Of a stretch of 10,982 nucleotides of DNA, positions 7,265 to 10,982 are shown one piece after another. Below the pieces are notes generated by a model. The model ran no database searches. It was given only the letters and a program-made list of their open reading frames with translations, and was not told where the DNA came from. Source of the DNA: Burkholderiales bacterium. GTDB lineage: Bacteria; Pseudomonadota; Gammaproteobacteria; Burkholderiales; Burkholderiaceae_E. Location: positions 1-10,982 of the forward strand of contig JAIYAG010000628.1 of NCBI GenBank assembly GCA_027489195.1, read 5' to 3'. The number at the start of each line of letters is the position of its first letter. Position 1 is the stretch's first letter. Made by a program: the position numbers and the translations under genes.

Positions 7265-8253
7265 AGGTGTTCCTGCTGGGCGACGCGGGCCGCCAGGCCG
7301 AGCGGCTCTCGGGCCTGCTCGGCCCGCACATCGACGTGGTCGCGCTGCCGCGCGAGGCGACGTCCACCGACCGCTTCGACGCGCAGATCGGCCCCGACGA
7401 CGCGGTCGTCTCGCTGCGCTTCTCGCGCGGCGGCGCCCCCGCGCCGCGCTTCGCGCTGCTGCACGTGCCGGGCGCCGGCCTCGACGGGATCGACTTCGCG
7501 TCGCTCGACGCGCACACCGCGGTGTGCAACGTGTTCGAGCACGAGGGTCCGATCGCCGAGTACGTGCTCTGGGCGATGCTGCGCCACGCGCTGCGCCCCG
7601 AGCGCATGGCCTTCACCGCCGAGTCCTGGTCCGACGTCTATCGCGCGCGGCCGCCGCACGGCGAGCTCGCCGGGCGCTGCGTCGGGATCTTCGGCTTCGG
7701 ACGGATCGGCCGGGCGATCGCGGTGCGCGCACGCGCCTTCGGCATGCGCGTGGCCACCCTGGACCGCTAGCTCGGCGACGCCGCCGACCTCGTGGACCTG
7801 CGCGTGCCGCGCGACGACCTGCCCGCGCTGCTGCGCGCCGCCGACTACCTGGTGCTCTGCGCGCCGCTGAACGACACGACACGCGGCTGCATCGGTGCCG
7901 CCGAGCTGGCCGCGATGAAGCGCGACGCGGTGCTGATCAACGTCTCGCGCGCCGAGCTCGTCGAAGAAGGCGCGCTGTACCGGGCGCTGGCCGACGGCAC
8001 GATCGGCGGCGCCGTGCTCGACGTCTGGTACGGCTACCCGAGCGGCACCGATGACCGCGTCGCGCCCGCCACGCAGCCGTTCCTCGACCTGCCCAACGTC
8101 GTCGCCACCGCGCACTCCTCGGCCTGGACCCACGCGCTGCCCGAGCGGCGCTACCGCGTGATCGCCGACAACCTCCTGCGCCTGCGCGCGGGCACCCCCC
8201 TCGTCAACGAGGTGCGCCCCGCGCGCGCCGCCCCGCACGGAGCACCGACTTGA
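7261..8253 (+). pseudogene. D-isomer-specific 2-hydroxyacid dehydrogenase, interrupted by an in-frame amber codon
   Basis: Reading through TAG at 7768-7770 (codon 170) gives 330 aa, the family's usual length, with both halves in the same frame. Residues 1-120 form the substrate-domain part, including H-V-P-G-A-G-L-D-G-I-D (68-78) and I-A-E-Y-V (98-102). The NAD-binding Rossmann motif G-F-G-R-I-G is at 145-150, with Asp168 at the end of the second strand immediately before the break. After the break come the conserved N-V-S-R (Arg230, substrate carboxylate) and catalytic His285 in T-A-H-S-S-A-W. The usual Glu of D-V-F-x-x-E-P is replaced by D-V-W-Y-G-Y-P (254-260). Such proteins reduce 2-keto acids or oxidise D-2-hydroxy acids with NAD(P)H. 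It opens the operon, and its stop overlaps the next start (TTGA). It may be a fresh pseudogene, a sequencing error or a suppressed codon. GTG at 7189 is an alternative in-frame start but adds residues outside the family alignment. Confidence 0.82.
8239..8242 (+). promoter_or_regulatory. Shine-Dalgarno supporting the TTG start of the dehydratase-like gene
   Basis: GGAG lies 7 nt before TTG at 8250-8252. No ATG or GTG in that frame is nearby upstream, and the protein aligns with its family from this point, so TTG is the preferred start. It overlaps the preceding stop as TTGA. Confidence 0.6.
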
Positions 8254-9440
8254 GCGCAGACATCAAGATCCGCATCACCCGCGTCGAGACGGTGGTCGTC
8301 AACGCGCAGATGCGGAACTGGCTGTTCGTCAAGGTCCACACCGACCAGGACGGCCTGTGGGGCTGGGGCGAGGCGAGCCTGAACTGGAAGACCCGCTCGG
8401 TGGTCGGCGCCGTCGCCGACCTCGAGGCGCTGCTGATCGGCCGCGACCCGCGCGACATCGAGCAGATCGTGCGGGTGCTGAACAAGCACAGCTACTACCG
8501 GCTCGGCATCATCGGCGCCACCGCGATCTCCGGGATCGAGCACGCGCTGTGGGACATCTTCGGCAAGAGCGTGGGGCTGCCGGTCTGGCGGCTGATCGGC
8601 GGGCAGGTGCGCGACCGGGTGCGGCTCTACACGCACCTGGGCCTGGGCGACATGAAGGCCGTCTACGAGACCTTCGACGAGGGCAAGCTGCGCGATCTCG
8701 CGCTGGCGGTGATCGAGAAGGGCTACGACGCGCTCAAGGTGGTGTTCATCCCCTACGGCCACTACACCGCCGACATCCCGTCGCGCCGCGGCGTGGGCCG
8801 GATGATGCAGGTGCTGCGCGACGCCGTGGGCGATCGCGTCGACATCATGATCGACTTCCACGGCCGCCCCGCCTCGATCTCGGCGGCGCTGCAGTTCATC
8901 GAGGAGGTGGCGCCCTACCGCCCGATGTTCTGCGAGGAGCCGGTGCAGCCGGGCGACACCGACGCGATGCGCATGGTCACCGAGCGCGCCGCCTGCCCGA
9001 TCGCCACCGGCGAGCGCCTGGTCGGCTTCAAGGAGTTCGAGCCGCTGTTCCGCGCGAAGGCGGTGCACATCGTGCAGCCGGACCTGAACCACACCGGCGG
9101 CATCCTCGAGGGCAAGCGCATCGCCGCGGCCGCCGAGCAGGCCTACATGGGCGTGGCCCCGCACAACCCGAACGGCCCGATCGCCGGCGCGGCCGCCCTG
9201 CACTTCGCGGTGTCCACGCCCAACTTCGTGATCCAGGAGGAGATGAGCGGCGCGGTGCCCTGGTACGACGACGTGGTCAGCGTGCCGATGCGGCGCACCG
9301 GCAATTCATGGGGCGGGCCCGAGGCGCGCGGACTCGGCGTCGAGATCAACGAGCGCGAGGCCGCGAAGCATCCGTTCGAGCCCGAGGTCATCCACACCCG
9401 CAACGCCGTGCTCGACGACGGCACCATCGTCGACTGGTGA
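8250..9440 (+). CDS. Mandelate racemase/muconate lactonizing enzyme family protein, galactonate-dehydratase-like
   Basis: A 396-aa enolase-superfamily enzyme. The N-terminal capping domain (about 5-125) contains V-K-V-H-T-D and G-W-G-E. The TIM barrel carries Lys163, the metal ligands Asp202, Glu229 (E-E-P) and Glu255 (G-E-R-L), and the acid/base residues His204 (D-F-H-G-R) and His305 (A-P-H-N-P-N-G-P-I). The D-x-H motif with His at the seventh-strand end, plus Q-P-D-L and the terminal Trp, closely follow E. coli D-galactonate dehydratase, which removes water from an acid sugar to give a 2-keto-3-deoxy acid. The mechanism is therefore probably Mg-dependent dehydration of an aldonate or hydroxy acid; the substrate is not settled. 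The gene overlaps the dehydrogenase stop and is followed 4 nt later by the iron alcohol dehydrogenase, so all are one operon. All catalytic residues are intact. Confidence 0.9.
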   Translation: MSADIKIRITRVETVVVNAQMRNWLFVKVHTDQDGLWGWGEASLNWKTRSVVGAVADLEALLIGRDPRDIEQIVRVLNKHSYYRLGIIGATAISGIEHALWDIFGKSVGLPVWRLIGGQVRDRVRLYTHLGLGDMKAVYETFDEGKLRDLALAVIEKGYDALKVVFIPYGHYTADIPSRRGVGRMMQVLRDAVGDRVDIMIDFHGRPASISAALQFIEEVAPYRPMFCEEPVQPGDTDAMRMVTERAACPIATGERLVGFKEFEPLFRAKAVHIVQPDLNHTGGILEGKRIAAAAEQAYMGVAPHNPNGPIAGAAALHFAVSTPNFVIQEEMSGAVPWYDDVVSVPMRRTGNSWGGPEARGLGVEINEREAAKHPFEPEVIHTRNAVLDDGTIVDW

Positions 9441-9444
9441 CCCC

Positions 9445-10590
9445 ATGGCCGGCCCCCGACTCGCTGTCCGTCATCCCTCCCACCTGCGCGAGGCCCCGGG
9501 CCGCGCGCGCGCCTTCGAGCTGCCCGGCGGCGTGCACAACGCGACGCCCTCGCGGCTGGTGTTCGGTGCCGGTGCGCTCGCCGAGCTGCCGCGCCTGGTC
9601 GGCGAGCTCGGCGGCCGACGCGCACTGATCGTCTCGACGCCGGGTCGCCGCGGCCTGGCCGATCGGGCCGCCGCGCTGCTCGGCGACCGGTGTGCGGGCA
9701 TCCTGCCGGAGGCGGTCTCGCAGGTGCCGATCGAGACCGCGATCCGCGGCCGCGAGCTGTTCCGCGCGTCGGGGGCCGACGTGCTGGTGAGCATCGGCGG
9801 CGGCGCGTCGGTGGGCCTGGGCAAGGCGATCGCGCTCGAGACCGCGACGCCGGTGATCGCGGTGCCCACCACCTACTCCGGCTCGGAGATGACCGGCTTC
9901 TGCGGCATCACGATCGACGGCGTCAAGCGCATGCACACCAGCCTGAACATGCTGGCCACCTGCGTGATCTACGACCCCGAGCTGAGCGTCACGCTGCCGG
10001 TCGAGGTCTCGGCGGCCAGCGCCTTCAACGCGCTGGCGCACTGCGTCGACGTGGTCTACGTGCCGACCGCGGCGCCGGCGATGCTCGCGGCCGCCTACGA
10101 GGGCGCGGCGGTGATCGCCGACGCGCTGCCGCGCGTGGTGCGCGACCCGTCGGACCTCGACGCGCGCGCGGACCTGCTCTACGGCGGCATGCTGGCCGGT
10201 GCGGCGCTGACCGGCGGCTTCGCGCTGCAGCACGGCCTGGCGCACACGCTGGGCGGCAGCTTCGGCGTACCCCACGGCCACTCGCATGCGGTGGTGCTGC
10301 CGCACGTGGCCGCGTACAACGCCCGCTTCGCGCCCGAGCCGCTGGCCCGGATGGCCCGCGCGCTCGGCGTCGCGGACCTCGCGCCCGCGCTCTTCGACCT
10401 GCTCGTGGTGAGCGGCCTGCCGACCTCGCTGCGCGCCTTCGGGCTCGACGAGGGCATCGTCGAGCGCACCGTGGCGATCACCGTCGAGACCGACAACGGG
10501 CTGAACCCCGGCCCGATGACACCCGAGGGCATCCGCGCGATCGTGATGGACGCGCTCGACGGCCGGCGCCCCGGCGGAGCCTCGGCGTGA
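9445..10590 (+). CDS. Iron-containing alcohol dehydrogenase, maleylacetate-reductase-like
   Basis: A 381-aa member of the Fe-ADH family. The nucleotide domain has S-I-G-G-G-A (116-121) and P-T-T-Y-S-G-S-E (141-148). The metal-site region has N-A-L-A-H (His199), where classical Fe-ADHs carry Asp, then H-G-L-A-H-T-L-G-G (His263, His267) and P-H-G-H-S-H-A-V-V-L-P (His277, His281). Replacement of the Asp by Asn and the G-x-A-L-Q-H-G-L-A-H pattern are typical of maleylacetate reductases, which reduce maleylacetate to 3-oxoadipate. About 25 N-terminal residues precede the conserved start of the fold, longer than usual. ATG at 9445 lies 4 nt after the previous stop and has only a weak ribosome site (GGTGA), so translation is probably coupled. 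With a dehydratase next door and no ring-cleavage gene in view, the real substrate may be another keto acid or aldehyde acid. Confidence 0.9.
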   Translation: MAGPRLAVRHPSHLREAPGRARAFELPGGVHNATPSRLVFGAGALAELPRLVGELGGRRALIVSTPGRRGLADRAAALLGDRCAGILPEAVSQVPIETAIRGRELFRASGADVLVSIGGGASVGLGKAIALETATPVIAVPTTYSGSEMTGFCGITIDGVKRMHTSLNMLATCVIYDPELSVTLPVEVSAASAFNALAHCVDVVYVPTAAPAMLAAAYEGAAVIADALPRVVRDPSDLDARADLLYGGMLAGAALTGGFALQHGLAHTLGGSFGVPHGHSHAVVLPHVAAYNARFAPEPLARMARALGVADLAPALFDLLVVSGLPTSLRAFGLDEGIVERTVAITVETDNGLNPGPMTPEGIRAIVMDALDGRRPGGASA

Positions 10591-10982
10591 TCGAACGGGC
10601 GCTGAACGCGACCTGGGTGCTGGTCGGTGCGGCCGGCGCCATCGGTGCCTGGAACATGGGCCTGGTCACGCCCTCCGGTCCGGAGAGCGGGCTCTTCCCC
10701 TTCGTGGCGAGCCTGCTCGTGCTGATCGGCGGACTCGTGCTGCTGCTGGCGCCGAAGCACCGCGCGGCCGACGTCGACTGGCCCGACGCGGTGGGCTGGA
10801 TGCGAGTCGGCGGCGTCGTGCTCGGGCTGTCGCTGATCGCGCTGTTGCTGCCGCGGCTGGGCTTCGCGGCCGCCGGCGTGCTGACGATGATGATCCTGCT
10901 GAAGCTCGTCGAGCGCACCGGCTGGCTGCAGTCGGTCGCGCTGTCGGTCGGCTCGGTGGCGGCGGTGATCGGACTCTTCGAC
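10587..10982 (+). CDS. Tripartite tricarboxylate transporter TctB family protein, 3' end outside window
   Basis: The first 132 residues are in view; the gene runs off the right edge, and the family is usually about 150-165 aa. It is the small membrane subunit of a TTT carboxylate importer that works with a large TctA permease and a periplasmic TctC binding protein. Four to five hydrophobic segments are visible at about 8-25, 37-55, 72-89, 91-106 and 113-131. The G-P-E-S-G-L-F-P motif (31-38) matches the G-P-x-x-F-P signature after the first helix. The GTG start overlaps the preceding stop as GTGA and follows GGAG at 10576-10579 with 7 nt spacing. Its place in the operon ties the catabolic enzymes to import of a carboxylate. 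TctA should follow. Confidence 0.87.
   Translation, partial: MIERALNATWVLVGAAGAIGAWNMGLVTPSGPESGLFPFVASLLVLIGGLVLLLAPKHRAADVDWPDAVGWMRVGGVVLGLSLIALLLPRLGFAAAGVLTMMILLKLVERTGWLQSVALSVGSVAAVIGLFD

Noticed and set aside
7768..7770. Selenocysteine or pyrrolysine recoding at the dehydrogenase stop
   Set aside because: The codon is TAG, not TGA, so selenocysteine is excluded. The position is not a catalytic site, and pyrrolysine systems are not expected in this type of organism.

Overview
High-GC DNA (roughly 70% G+C by eye) with dense coding, short gaps and many stop/start overlaps. The gene families, above all a TctB-type tripartite tricarboxylate transporter subunit, a NitT/TauT-type binding protein and GntR/FCD regulation, suggest a betaproteobacterium, probably Burkholderiales. 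That assignment is inference from gene content and composition; no rRNA or other marker gene is present.

Left block (50-3348, + strand): a secreted ABC-transporter substrate-binding protein, an AMP-forming acyl-CoA synthetase and a glutathione S-transferase lie in one direction with gaps of 28-34 nt and good ribosome binding sites. This looks like the end of an uptake-and-activation operon for an organic acid, with permease and ATPase genes perhaps upstream of the window. After a 98-nt gap holding a long GC-rich hairpin comes an alpha/beta hydrolase (3447-4313). It converges on a complete RecQ helicase (4327-6216, - strand). The two stop codons sit in opposite arms of one 9-bp hairpin.

Right block (6279-10982): a GntR/FCD repressor-like gene (- strand) is divergent from a tightly overlapped catabolic operon: D-2-hydroxyacid dehydrogenase, a galactonate-dehydratase-like enolase-superfamily enzyme, a maleylacetate-reductase-like iron alcohol dehydrogenase, and TctB (cut by the window end). 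The order regulator / dehydrogenase / dehydratase / reductase / carboxylate transporter points to uptake and breakdown of a hydroxy or sugar acid. The substrate is not identifiable from sequence.

The divergent control region (7032-7260) is the most structured stretch. It has an AT-rich core with two adjacent dyads, a bulged hairpin that shares 14 of 15 bases with a site on the other side of the regulator, and a strong Shine-Dalgarno serving a 16-codon leader ORF whose stop overlaps the dehydrogenase start. The dehydrogenase carries an in-frame amber codon in an otherwise intact reading frame.

No tRNA, rRNA, CRISPR array, insertion sequence or phage gene was seen. No stretch over 300 nt lacks a gene.
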